A stretch of DNA of 64,000 nucleotides from Candidatus Opimibacter skivensis. GTDB taxonomy: Bacteria; Bacteroidota; Bacteroidia; Chitinophagales; Saprospiraceae. The position numbers were made by a program, and so were the translations under genes. The notes under the pieces were generated by a model that was given only the letters and a program-made list of their open reading frames with translations, was not told where the DNA came from and made no database searches. The stretch lies in contig JADKHH010000007.1 in NCBI GenBank assembly GCA_016721905.1, positions 1-64,000 on the forward strand, in the 5' to 3' direction. This document shows, piece after piece, positions 56,112 through 64,000 of the stretch; the first letter of the stretch is position 1, and the number at the start of each line of letters is the position of its first letter.

Positions 56112-58958
56112 ATGAAAAAAGCACTTTTACTTTTTTTCACTGCTTACCTTGTACTGGTCAATGTGCCGGTGCAAGCTCAGTCTGCGACAAAGAAATCGTT
56201 TCTTTCGAAGGGTCATAGTCATTCCAGGTCATCCGGTGCCTTTCTATACACCCTGACCACCCTTTCCGATACTTATGCAGATCTGACCGGAGCTACGTCC
56301 ATCAATAATGGTCAATTGTGGGATGATCCGGATTACATTATTCCGATCGGGTTTCCTTTTGAATTAAACGGACATTCTATTTCTTTCCTTCAGTTCCAGG
56401 GATCCGGTTCGTTACTCGCCTCCACTACTGAAGATCCGGACATTGCGACAGCTGTTTTTCCATTTGAAATGGATTTAATAGATCGCGGCGAACAGGCTGG
56501 TGTATCTGCCTCACCATTGAGTTATAAAGTGGAAGGAGCCACAGGTAGTCGCATCCAGAAAATAGAATGGAAAAATGCAGGTTCGTATGAGGAATTGTTT
56601 GAAGGCAATTCGCAGGACATGTTTATCAATTTTCAACTATGGCTCTATGAAGGCACCAATACAATTGAGTTTCGTTTTGGAGAAAACTTCATCAATGATC
56701 CGGCACTCTTCTATGGTAGTTTTGGAATTTACCTTGGTGTGACCGATGCTGATATGAACACCGATGAGTTTACCAATGCTCATTTCTTTACAGGGTCTAT
56801 CAATGCACCTGAATTATCGATGTCGGATGTCACCATTGAAGGCACTCCAGCTGAAGGTACCGTCTACAGACTATCACTTGAACTTCCGCTTGATGTAACC
56901 GTGACCGGCCAGAACGGAAATTCAACGTGCGATCCAAATGGCAGTGCTACGGCCACGCCTTCAGGAGGCACAGAACCATATAGTTATCTATGGAGCAATG
57001 ACGAAGTGACGCAAACTATCTTATTTCTGGATGCGGGCACATATACGGTAACGGTGACAGATGCTGATGGCAACACAGCTACAGGCAGTGTGACCATCAC
57101 TAATGCAAGTCCACTGAATCCCAATGCTTTTGCCACTGACGAAACGTTTGTCGATGGCAATGATGGGACTGCAACTTCTGCTGCATTTGGTGGAACGGCC
57201 CCGTATTCCTTTTTATGGAGCAATGGTGGGACTACACAAACCATTACTAATCTCGAGCCCGGTCTATACACGGTGACCGTAACAGACAATTCAAATTGCA
57301 CTGCTTTTCAAAGTGTTATTGTCGGGGCTTTTGGATGTCCTGAAATCACCCTTGACATCGTGACACTGGATGCAAGTTGTTTTGGCGCGTGTGATGGGGA
57401 GATCGATTTAGAAGTTGTTGGTGGTGCAGCCCCGTACACCTATATCTGGAGCAATGGGTTATCGACTGAAGATGCACAAGGTCTTTGTGCAGGAGATTAT
57501 TGGGTTACCATCCTGGATGCCGATGGTTGCGAAGCAAATGGAGGGCCATATGAAATTGAGGAGCCAACGCCTATTGTCGTCAATGCGGGCTCTACAGATG
57601 AAACCGGGCCGGATACAAATGACGGGACTGCCTGGGCCGCGCCTTCGGGTGGCGTACCTCCCTATTCCTATGCGTGGAGCAATGGCAGTGTCGATTCACT
57701 GATCACAGGACTTGCGCCCGGAGAATATACAGTAGTGGTTACAGATGCACATATGTGCACGGCAATTGAAACCGTAACTGTTGATTCATTTGCATGCTAT
57801 CTGACGGCCGTCATTACACACAATACATGTTACCAAAGTTGTGACGGTCGCATCGAAGTAACCCTGGTCAATGCTGTTGAACCGGTTACTTATTTCTGGA
57901 ACAACGGAAATACAACTCCGGTCATCGATAGTCTTTGTGCAGGAACTTTTGGTTTAGTGGCATCGGATGCTTCCGGATGCTCAGCGATTGCAAGTTATAG
58001 TGTAGAGCAGCCTGGAGAAATAGAAGTCAACGGAGGCAGCACAGATGAAACCAATACTGGCCTGGGCGATGGAACAGCATGGGCCGCTCCGACCGGTGGC
58101 ACACTACCTTATAGCTATTTGTGGAGCAACAACAGTACAGATTCCCTGATTACAAATCTGGTACCTGGCACCTACACGGTGACGGTGACAGATGCCAACA
58201 ACTGCCAGGCCACAGGAAGTGTGGAAGTCAATCCTTTTGCATGTGAGGGGCTTGTTCAGTCAGGATTTTTCAATCCGACCTGTAATAGTAATTGTAATGG
58301 GGCCGCCGGTGCAGTCCTCTTGGGAGGTGTTGGGCCTGTAACCTATGTATGGAGCACCGGAGATACTACTAACAACATTACTAATCTATGCGCAGGTGTA
58401 TATGAACTGACGATCACTGACGTAGGCCAGAATTGCATCAGCATTGAAATATTCGACCTCGTCGCGCCTGATACCATGGGGCTTACTATAGATCAGATCA
58501 TACACTACAACAATCTGACGGCAGGTATCATCTCGATCACCGTCAGCGGAGGTACGCAACCCTACCTCTACAACTGGGCCGGGCCAAACGGATACATGAG
58601 CACGGAGGAAGACATTTCAGGGCTTTCACCAGGACTGTATTCTCTGGCAGTCATTGATGCCAATGGTTGTGTACAGGTCTTTGCCCCGATCGAAATCAGG
58701 GATGAATTTGTGGGCACATCGACACTAGTCAATGTGGATGTTCGATTATTTCCAAATCCGGCTAAAGAGCATGTGTATATTGAAATAGAGGATATCCTCG
58801 GCTTTGATATCCGGTTGATCGGTTTGGATGGACGAGTGATCAAGGCCTGGAAGGAGGAGAAAACGCTTGATATCAGTGCTGTTCCAGCGGGAGCGTATCT
58901 GATAGAGGGATTGTCTGGGAATAAAATCTTCCGACAGAGGTTGATTATTGCCAGATAA
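56112..58958 (+). CDS. SprB-repeat surface protein with T9SS type A sorting domain
   Basis: The 948-residue protein has a signal peptide (ALLLFFTAYLVLVNVPVQAQ) and an N-terminal jelly-roll-like domain (about residues 40-260). Then come eight SprB-type repeats of about 75 residues, each with a core like PSGGTEPYSYLWSNDEVTQT and GTYTVTVTDADGN; cores lie at about residues 282, 359, 436, 510, 588, 659, 736 and 811. Similar repeats make up SprB, the moving adhesin of gliding Flavobacteria. The C-terminus (VDVRLFPNPAKEHVYIEIED; LIGLDGRVIKAW; VPAGAYLIEG) is a type A sorting domain, so the T9SS exports and anchors it. It is probably an adhesin. The ORF is intact and ends in a strong bidirectional terminator. 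Confidence 0.92.
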   Translation: MKKALLLFFTAYLVLVNVPVQAQSATKKSFLSKGHSHSRSSGAFLYTLTTLSDTYADLTGATSINNGQLWDDPDYIIPIGFPFELNGHSISFLQFQGSGSLLASTTEDPDIATAVFPFEMDLIDRGEQAGVSASPLSYKVEGATGSRIQKIEWKNAGSYEELFEGNSQDMFINFQLWLYEGTNTIEFRFGENFINDPALFYGSFGIYLGVTDADMNTDEFTNAHFFTGSINAPELSMSDVTIEGTPAEGTVYRLSLELPLDVTVTGQNGNSTCDPNGSATATPSGGTEPYSYLWSNDEVTQTILFLDAGTYTVTVTDADGNTATGSVTITNASPLNPNAFATDETFVDGNDGTATSAAFGGTAPYSFLWSNGGTTQTITNLEPGLYTVTVTDNSNCTAFQSVIVGAFGCPEITLDIVTLDASCFGACDGEIDLEVVGGAAPYTYIWSNGLSTEDAQGLCAGDYWVTILDADGCEANGGPYEIEEPTPIVVNAGSTDETGPDTNDGTAWAAPSGGVPPYSYAWSNGSVDSLITGLAPGEYTVVVTDAHMCTAIETVTVDSFACYLTAVITHNTCYQSCDGRIEVTLVNAVEPVTYFWNNGNTTPVIDSLCAGTFGLVASDASGCSAIASYSVEQPGEIEVNGGSTDETNTGLGDGTAWAAPTGGTLPYSYLWSNNSTDSLITNLVPGTYTVTVTDANNCQATGSVEVNPFACEGLVQSGFFNPTCNSNCNGAAGAVLLGGVGPVTYVWSTGDTTNNITNLCAGVYELTITDVGQNCISIEIFDLVAPDTMGLTIDQIIHYNNLTAGIISITVSGGTQPYLYNWAGPNGYMSTEEDISGLSPGLYSLAVIDANGCVQVFAPIEIRDEFVGTSTLVNVDVRLFPNPAKEHVYIEIEDILGFDIRLIGLDGRVIKAWKEEKTLDISAVPAGAYLIEGLSGNKIFRQRLIIAR

Positions 58959-58983
58959 GACATGGACGATAGCAGAAATTTTT

Positions 58984-59018
58984 AAGGTACGGTCAGGACG
59001 CGTCCTGCCCGTACCTTT
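58984..59018. terminator. Bidirectional hairpin terminator
   Basis: AAGGTACGG-T-CAGGAC pairs with GTCCTG-C-CCGTACCTT with one mismatch, bounded by AATTTTT on the left and TTAAATTTT on the right. It lies between two convergent genes. Confidence 0.75.
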
Positions 59019-59092
59019 AAATTTTAACTATCACTATACTTGATACAAGCTCTCCGGATAGGATATAGTACTTTTTCGAAATCGAAAAATTC

Positions 59093-60208
59093 TCAGTACT
59101 TCTTACTCTGCAATGTGGCCTCTTCAGCGATCCGCAAGGACTCGACAGCGTTCGTATCATCGATCTTTCGGGTATGGGATGGATCACGGATCCAGGCCCA
59201 TTGATCCTCCAGCATGGACATGACTAATTGCTCATATCTATCCATCTTATCCTTGATATCTCCGGAAGTAATCGTCATCAATGCATCATACACAATGTCC
59301 TTAAATTTTCCGGTGATGTGTTGACCTTGACCTGTTGGAGTCTCGATGACGTCGATGGAAGCGGAAGGAAAGTGATGGCTGATTTTTTCAAACTGGTCTT
59401 TGGTAAATAATCCATGTATCCTGATCTTGACAGGAACCCATTCATACAGCGTGATATCACCACGGTCAAACTGAAGACGAAGCTCCTGGCGATCAAGCAC
59501 CTTGGGTTGATTAAATCCGTGATAAAAATTTACAGGGCTGTCATTGTACAACACCACAGCCTGCACCCTGTCGGTGACAGGTGGACTGACAGATGTGCGG
59601 GCAATTTCCATAGCATGCACCAATTTACCGGGGCCAAACCATCCTTCGAACATATCGAAGAAGTGAACGCCATGCTCAATAAAAATACCCCCGCTTTTCG
59701 CCTTGTCCCAAAACCAATGTTCTGGTATCAGCTTTTCATCACTGGCATAGTTATCAAAGAATCCATGTACAAAATCACCGAGCCACTTTTCATCGATGAT
59801 CGTCTTGACAGTGGCATACAATGGATTATATCGTTGCATGAGATTGACGGTGTAGAGCAGGCCTCTTTCGCGCGCATAGGTCGCAAGTTCTTCTGCCTCA
59901 ACTGTCCTTAATGCTGCAGGCTTTTCACAGATGACATGCTTACCTGCCAGGAGTGCCTGTTTCGATTGCGCATAATGCAGATATGGCGGTGTAGCTATGT
60001 ATATCAGATCAATCTCTGTGTCTGACAACAATTCTTCATATCCTTCATAGACAAGCGCGTTGACTTCGCCAGCCACATGATGCGCGAAGGACAGATTCAC
60101 GTCCGTGACTGCCTTTATCCGGACACCATCGATTTTTACAAATGCTTTCGCGGCAAATGCAGCAAAACCACCAGCGCCAATGATGCCTATCGTAAGTTGA
60201 TTGTTCAA
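59093..60208 (-). CDS. Gfo/Idh/MocA family oxidoreductase
   Basis: The 371-residue protein starts with an NAD(P)-binding Rossmann fold (LTIGIIGAGGFAAFAAKAFV) and has the EKP motif (GKHVICEKPAALRTVEAEEL) that marks this family, with the catalytic Lys. In the second domain GGIFIEHGVHFFDMFEGWFG carries the conserved His and Asp that face the substrate. Members oxidise or reduce sugars, inositol and related compounds; which one is not visible. There is no signal peptide, so it acts in the cytoplasm. It is followed on the same strand by nothing nearby; upstream, across a 21-base gap, lies the 39-residue protein at 60230-60349, perhaps in the same transcript. Confidence 0.92.
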   Translation of the reverse strand: MNNQLTIGIIGAGGFAAFAAKAFVKIDGVRIKAVTDVNLSFAHHVAGEVNALVYEGYEELLSDTEIDLIYIATPPYLHYAQSKQALLAGKHVICEKPAALRTVEAEELATYARERGLLYTVNLMQRYNPLYATVKTIIDEKWLGDFVHGFFDNYASDEKLIPEHWFWDKAKSGGIFIEHGVHFFDMFEGWFGPGKLVHAMEIARTSVSPPVTDRVQAVVLYNDSPVNFYHGFNQPKVLDRQELRLQFDRGDITLYEWVPVKIRIHGLFTKDQFEKISHHFPSASIDVIETPTGQGQHITGKFKDIVYDALMTITSGDIKDKMDRYEQLVMSMLEDQWAWIRDPSHTRKIDDTNAVESLRIAEEATLQSKKY

Positions 60209-60229
60209 AGAATAATGGTCGTTGAAATG

Positions 60230-60349
60230 TTAATTACACTGGCCTAAAATCAGCCAGATAATGACAAACACAACAATTGTGCCCAGACATCCACCGCCTA
60301 GCTTCTTGGCGCCGTATCCGGCAATAAGGCCTCTAAATATGTTATTCAT
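60230..60349 (-). CDS. 39-residue single-span membrane protein
   Basis: Reading leftwards from ATG at 60349, the frame encodes MNNIFRGLIAGYGAKKLGGG, then a hydrophobic stretch CLGTIVVFVIIWLIL and ends GQCN with TAA. It is a Gly-rich, basic head followed by one membrane helix. It resembles a short family I have seen next to unrelated genes in Bacteroidota genomes, of unknown function. Support comes from the complete start-to-stop frame, the positive-inside pattern and the protein-like composition. It could be a small regulator of a membrane protein. It is 21 bases upstream of the oxidoreductase gene on the same strand. Confidence 0.65.
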   Translation of the reverse strand: MNNIFRGLIAGYGAKKLGGGCLGTIVVFVIIWLILGQCN

Positions 60350-60455
60350 GATATAGGGTTTTTAGGTAAACTGATATTAATAGAACGGAATTAAGGTGAT
60401 AATGGTTTATAATGCAATCTACCCTACAAAGAACCACAGTGGTATGAGGCATGGG

Positions 60456-60602
60456 CTAAAGCCCGGAATCCTGCATAAAAAATACGGCGAAAGCCTACCT
60501 TAAAAAGGGCCTTGCAGAGTTCTGCGAAATTAACCGAGCCAAATTATTGCCATTATGCAGGAGCAAACTTATACAAGCAAAAGGCTTGAAAGCCGGGGCC
60601 AT
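60456..60602. repeat. Palindromic repeat related to the 25787 element
   Basis: GGGCTAAAGCCC (60453-60464) is a self-paired hairpin; TCCTGCATAA (60469-60478) pairs with TTATGCAGGA (60553-60562); GGCTTGAAAGCCGGGGCC (60584-60601) mirrors the CCCCGGCTT hairpin at 25787. Read on the minus strand the order of words matches the element at 25781-25838. No gene lies in 60350-60653. Confidence 0.55.
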
Positions 60603-60653
60603 TATTGTGAATCGTTTGTTCTAATTGCTAGTTTCTCACTGCTAGTTTCTCAA

Positions 60654-63600
60654 TCAATTCCGCTTTGGATAAGGTGGTGGCGCAGGAAGTTCTTTCCTGT
60701 TCTTCAACTCTTCAAGAATCACCTCCAGTGCTTTGTCCAACTGATCATCTTTTCCTTTGTATTCATCAGCGGGGTTGTTGTATACTTCGATATCCGGATC
60801 AACGCCATATCCTTCGATAGGCCATGTCTTGCCTTCAATATCATAATTAGCAAACTCAGGTCTGTTGAGGATACCTCCATCTACAAATGGAAGTGAACCG
60901 CGGATACCTACTACCCCACCCCATGACCTGCGACCAACTATCTTTCCAAGACCGAGTGACCGGAAGCGATATGGAAAGATATCACCATCAGATGCGGAGT
61001 ACTGGTCCATCAACAAAACCTTTGGCCCATAGGCAGATTCAGGATCAGTGTTTGGAAGTGTTACATTCCTAGGCATATCGATAAACACCGGCTTCCTGTT
61101 GAGACGCTCTGCTATATGTGGAGATACATTGCCACCGCCATTGCCACGATCATCGATGATGAGCGCCTTCTTCTGTAACTGCGGATAATAGTATTTGACA
61201 AATTCATTTAATCCACCTGAACCCATGTCCGGAATATGAATGTAACCGACTTGCCCATTGGTCTTGGTATTGACATATTCAACATTCTTCCTCACCCAAT
61301 CCAGATAGTAGAGATCTGCTTCGTCGCCTGTTGGCACAACCAGCACTTTACGGCTGCCTGCTTTGTCCGCTTTGCTATTGACTGTGAGTTCAATAGTCTT
61401 ACCTGCTGTATTGACAAGGAGTTCATACACATCATTGACTGATTGGGTGCTGACTCCATTCACTTCGATGATATAATCGCCGGTGTTGACATTGACGCCT
61501 ACTTCAGTCAAAGGTGATCGCGTAGAAGAAGACCAATTTTCTCCCTTGAGGATCTTGTCAATCCTGAAGTACCCGGAGGCATCACGGCTGACTTTAGCAC
61601 CAAGTAGTCCGAGTGGTATCCGCTCTGTCTTTGGCACATCGCCTCCGCCCACATACGCATGACCTACACTCAACTCACCAATCAACTCACCAATGATATA
61701 GGTGAGGTCCTGGCGATGATTGACATACGGCAACAACACTTCATACTTCTTCTTCATCGCAGCCCAGTCTACACCATGCATTCCCGGATCGTAAAAGAAA
61801 TCACGCATCTGTCTCCATGACTCATTGTAGATCTGCACCCATTCTTTCTTACGATCGACAGTCAACTTCATGTTAGACATGTCCACCTTCTTATCCATGT
61901 TGGCCTTGTCCTTTGGAAGATCAATAATGGCGAATGCACCATCCTTGGACAACATCATCTTCTTGAGATTGGCGGAAATCACATAGCTGTTGAACTCACC
62001 GATTTCTGTTTCTTTCTTATCCTTCAGATTATACACCTTGAGGACTGCTCTTGGTGATTTGGTAGAACTGGCCAGATAATAGACCGCATCTTCGACTGCA
62101 GTGATACCAAAATAATTACCTGCAGAAACAGGCAGAGCTACAACTCTGTCCTGGATGCCTTCCAGATCAATGACGGTCATAGCTGTCTTTGCTGCTGGTG
62201 TTGGCATATCTTTTCCGGATGCTTCTGCTTCTTTCTTCTTTGCATTTTTCTCCTTAGCGGATGCAGGCGTTGTCGATACGGCAGCTGATGTATCTACCTT
62301 CACGAGGACTTCGTCATTCTTTGGTGCCAGGGGTGATGTCGTTGATTTAGCCAATGTGACAAAATAAACCTTGGACATATCCGCGTAGCTATGGTTCCAC
62401 TCTGTGCGGCTATAGGTCGGACTGAAGTCACGATCAGAAACAAAGAACAGGTACTTACCATCCGGGCTAAAAACGCCTCCAGAAGCTTCATACCAGTTGT
62501 CCGTCACGAGGGTTGATTTCTTGCTGTCCAGGCTGTATAGAAATACTTTACCTCGGAAATCATCATCGGATCTTGTATAAGCTATCCACTTGCTATCCGG
62601 TGACCAGTTAGCACCACCATGTTCCCATGTTTTGGCCTGATCCACCAATGTTACTTGCTTCGACGTAATGTCAACATACTGCAGCCTCAATTTTTTATCA
62701 GACCACACCAGCTTCTTGCTATCAGGTGACCAGGTCACGTAATACTTGTATGTATCCCCATTAACTGTAAGTTGAACTGGTGCTTCGACGCCATCCTGCG
62801 TCCGGATATAGATTTCATCTTCGCCTGTGGCATCACTGATGTAGGCGAGGTATTTACCATCAGGAGACCATGCTACTGATCGTTCGTGGACGCCTGGCGT
62901 CTTGGAGAGATTCCTGGTGATACCATCTTTGGCCGGAATAGTCCAGAGATCACCACGTGCAGTCACTGTCAACCTATTACCATCCGGACCAAGATCATAA
63001 TCACCTCCTTCAATAAACGTGGAAGCATCTACTAATTCATTACGACCGATCGCTCCGTCATCGGCGATGGAAATAGTAACTTTCGTAGAATTGCCTGTCT
63101 TTGGATCGAGTACATAAATGAAGCCGCCATTCTCATACACAATAGCATCTGCGCCCAATGAAGGGAACTTGACATCATACTCGGTGTAATTGGTGACTTT
63201 ACTGATCTGCTTTGATGGTATGTCATAGACAAAGATGTTCATGGTACGATCGCGGTCGCTGCAGAAGTAAATTTTATTGCCATACCACATCGGGAAAATA
63301 TCCTGTGCATCATTGTTGGTGATATTCTCCATTTGCCCTGAAGCGAAATCATAGATATAGATATCATCCGCCATACCCCCTTTGTAATATTTCCATGTCC
63401 GGAACTCCCTGAAGATCTGGTTCATGGCCAGCTTCGTGTTGTCTGGTGAATACGAACAAAAGCCTCCTACTGAAAAAGGCATCTCTGTAGACATCCCGCC
63501 ATTGATACCGGCAAAATAGAGTTGACCTTTGAAGTCATTGAAAGAAGTCTTTCTACTTCTGTAGACTACACCGGAATTATCATTCTTCCAGGTCATCACG

Positions 63601-63962
63601 ATATTATTAGGACCCATTCGATCACCGAGGTCATCACGACCTAGTGTTGCAGAATAAGTAAGGCGGACGGGAACACCTCCTGCAGCCGGCATTTTATAGA
63701 CTTCCGTATTGCCATCATACTGACCTGTGAACGCAAGCATTTTACCATCAGGAGAGAATCTGGCGAACAATTCGTTACCCACATCTGTGGTGAGCTTACG
63801 GGCTGTACCTCCCGATCTGGCGACCGAATAAAGGTCCCCTGCATAGGAAAAAACGATAGCCTCCTTCGACACCGTTGGAAAACGGAGCAGCCTGGCTTCG
63901 GTTTGTGTATTGGCCTGATTACCAACTAATAGGATGACAAATAAGAATAGAATCCTGAGCAT
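60654..63962 (-). CDS. Tricorn-type S41 peptidase with WD40-like propellers and PDZ domain
   Basis: The 1102-residue protein matches tricorn protease in length and order of domains. After a signal peptide (LFLFVILLVGNQANTQ) come two beta-propellers rich in SPDGK and SPDSK turns (ARFSPDGKMLAFTGQYDGNT; WSPDGKYLAYISDATGEDEI; WSPDSKWIAYTRSDDD), a helical C1 domain (about residues 700-790), a PDZ domain (IPLGLLGAKVSRDASGYFRI; VGVNVNTGDYIIEVNG) and the S41 core. The catalytic Ser is in QYSASDGDIFPYRF (about residue 989), with DDRGNGGGNVS and RRSWGGVVGIRG forming the pocket. Tricorn trims peptides into short products. Here the signal peptide places it in the periplasm. The gene is intact; the repeat at 60456-60602 lies just past its 3' end. 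Confidence 0.93.
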   Translation of the reverse strand: MLRILFLFVILLVGNQANTQTEARLLRFPTVSKEAIVFSYAGDLYSVARSGGTARKLTTDVGNELFARFSPDGKMLAFTGQYDGNTEVYKMPAAGGVPVRLTYSATLGRDDLGDRMGPNNIVMTWKNDNSGVVYRSRKTSFNDFKGQLYFAGINGGMSTEMPFSVGGFCSYSPDNTKLAMNQIFREFRTWKYYKGGMADDIYIYDFASGQMENITNNDAQDIFPMWYGNKIYFCSDRDRTMNIFVYDIPSKQISKVTNYTEYDVKFPSLGADAIVYENGGFIYVLDPKTGNSTKVTISIADDGAIGRNELVDASTFIEGGDYDLGPDGNRLTVTARGDLWTIPAKDGITRNLSKTPGVHERSVAWSPDGKYLAYISDATGEDEIYIRTQDGVEAPVQLTVNGDTYKYYVTWSPDSKKLVWSDKKLRLQYVDITSKQVTLVDQAKTWEHGGANWSPDSKWIAYTRSDDDFRGKVFLYSLDSKKSTLVTDNWYEASGGVFSPDGKYLFFVSDRDFSPTYSRTEWNHSYADMSKVYFVTLAKSTTSPLAPKNDEVLVKVDTSAAVSTTPASAKEKNAKKKEAEASGKDMPTPAAKTAMTVIDLEGIQDRVVALPVSAGNYFGITAVEDAVYYLASSTKSPRAVLKVYNLKDKKETEIGEFNSYVISANLKKMMLSKDGAFAIIDLPKDKANMDKKVDMSNMKLTVDRKKEWVQIYNESWRQMRDFFYDPGMHGVDWAAMKKKYEVLLPYVNHRQDLTYIIGELIGELSVGHAYVGGGDVPKTERIPLGLLGAKVSRDASGYFRIDKILKGENWSSSTRSPLTEVGVNVNTGDYIIEVNGVSTQSVNDVYELLVNTAGKTIELTVNSKADKAGSRKVLVVPTGDEADLYYLDWVRKNVEYVNTKTNGQVGYIHIPDMGSGGLNEFVKYYYPQLQKKALIIDDRGNGGGNVSPHIAERLNRKPVFIDMPRNVTLPNTDPESAYGPKVLLMDQYSASDGDIFPYRFRSLGLGKIVGRRSWGGVVGIRGSLPFVDGGILNRPEFANYDIEGKTWPIEGYGVDPDIEVYNNPADEYKGKDDQLDKALEVILEELKNRKELPAPPPYPKRN

Positions 63963-64000
63963 AATATTTGAGTTTGGCAGATGAAATTCAGGAAAACCAG

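Noticed and set aside
55861..56115. 84-codon plus-strand ORF before the SprB-repeat gene
   Set aside because: No recognisable domain or signal, composition like non-coding sequence, and it overlaps the next start.
1..64000. tRNA, rRNA, riboswitch or phage gene cluster
   Set aside because: No cloverleaf, rRNA core or known riboswitch pattern was recognised by eye; the tail-fibre-like genes lack any other phage genes around them.

Overview
The window looks like chromosome of an uncultivated Bacteroidota bacterium, most likely near the Saprospiria/Chitinophagia. Support comes from several very large secreted proteins with type IX secretion (T9SS) C-terminal sorting domains (four type A, one type B/CHU_C), PKD and SprB repeats, LytTR two-component systems with propeller/Y_Y_Y sensors, tail-fibre-like proteins with the Bacteroidota N-terminal motif (…LDI…KG.LIPR), -7 boxes of the TAnnTTTG type and no obvious Shine-Dalgarno sequences. 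The family-level placement is an inference. I saw no rRNA, tRNA, CRISPR array, prophage, transposase or integrase gene.

Layout. 0-14.2 kb: a broken T9SS cargo gene, a broken tail-fibre-like gene, a broken sensor kinase/LytTR regulator pair, an intact MATE transporter, a broken membrane protein, gene remnants and a cation/proton antiporter with one frameshift. 14.4-20.5 kb: a 1052-residue protein with 43 copies of a 17-residue repeat and an S74 autocleavage domain, a haem-motif lipoprotein and a small lipoprotein. 20.8-29.1 kb: SulP transporter, Ycf48-like propeller T9SS cargo, MobA-like nucleotidyltransferase, a small secreted protein and an OmpA-type lipoprotein. 29.3-36.9 kb: beta-helix protein followed by a 2115-residue PKD protein. 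37-40.3 kb: small secreted protein, YdjM-like membrane protein, EamA transporter, retropepsin-like protein. 40.7-55.2 kb: 1916-residue CHU_C protein, an intact LytTR regulator/sensor kinase pair, and three tandem S74 tail-fibre paralogues. 55.4-64 kb: truncated haemoglobin, SprB-repeat T9SS cargo, Gfo/Idh/MocA oxidoreductase, a 39-residue membrane protein and a tricorn-type protease.

How the genes work together. The dominant theme is the cell surface. Five T9SS cargo proteins, five tail-fibre-like or beta-helix proteins and an OmpA-type lipoprotein sit among two LytTR two-component systems, each next to tail-fibre-like genes; a role in controlling surface display is plausible but unproven. 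The remaining genes are ordinary transport and housekeeping functions.

The most unusual content is between genes. (1) Arrays of degenerate 7-14 bp words flank genes and appear oriented by transcription: C-rich and G-poor on the coding strand before starts, G-rich and C-poor after stops. (2) A 70-nt element that can fold as a three-way junction occurs five times, four of them in a 108-bp tandem array, with compensatory stem changes. (3) An 86-88 bp double hairpin with complementary loops occurs twice, also with compensatory changes. The left 14 kb carries nearly all frameshifts in the window, some at homopolymers, so sequencing error must be separated from real gene decay there.
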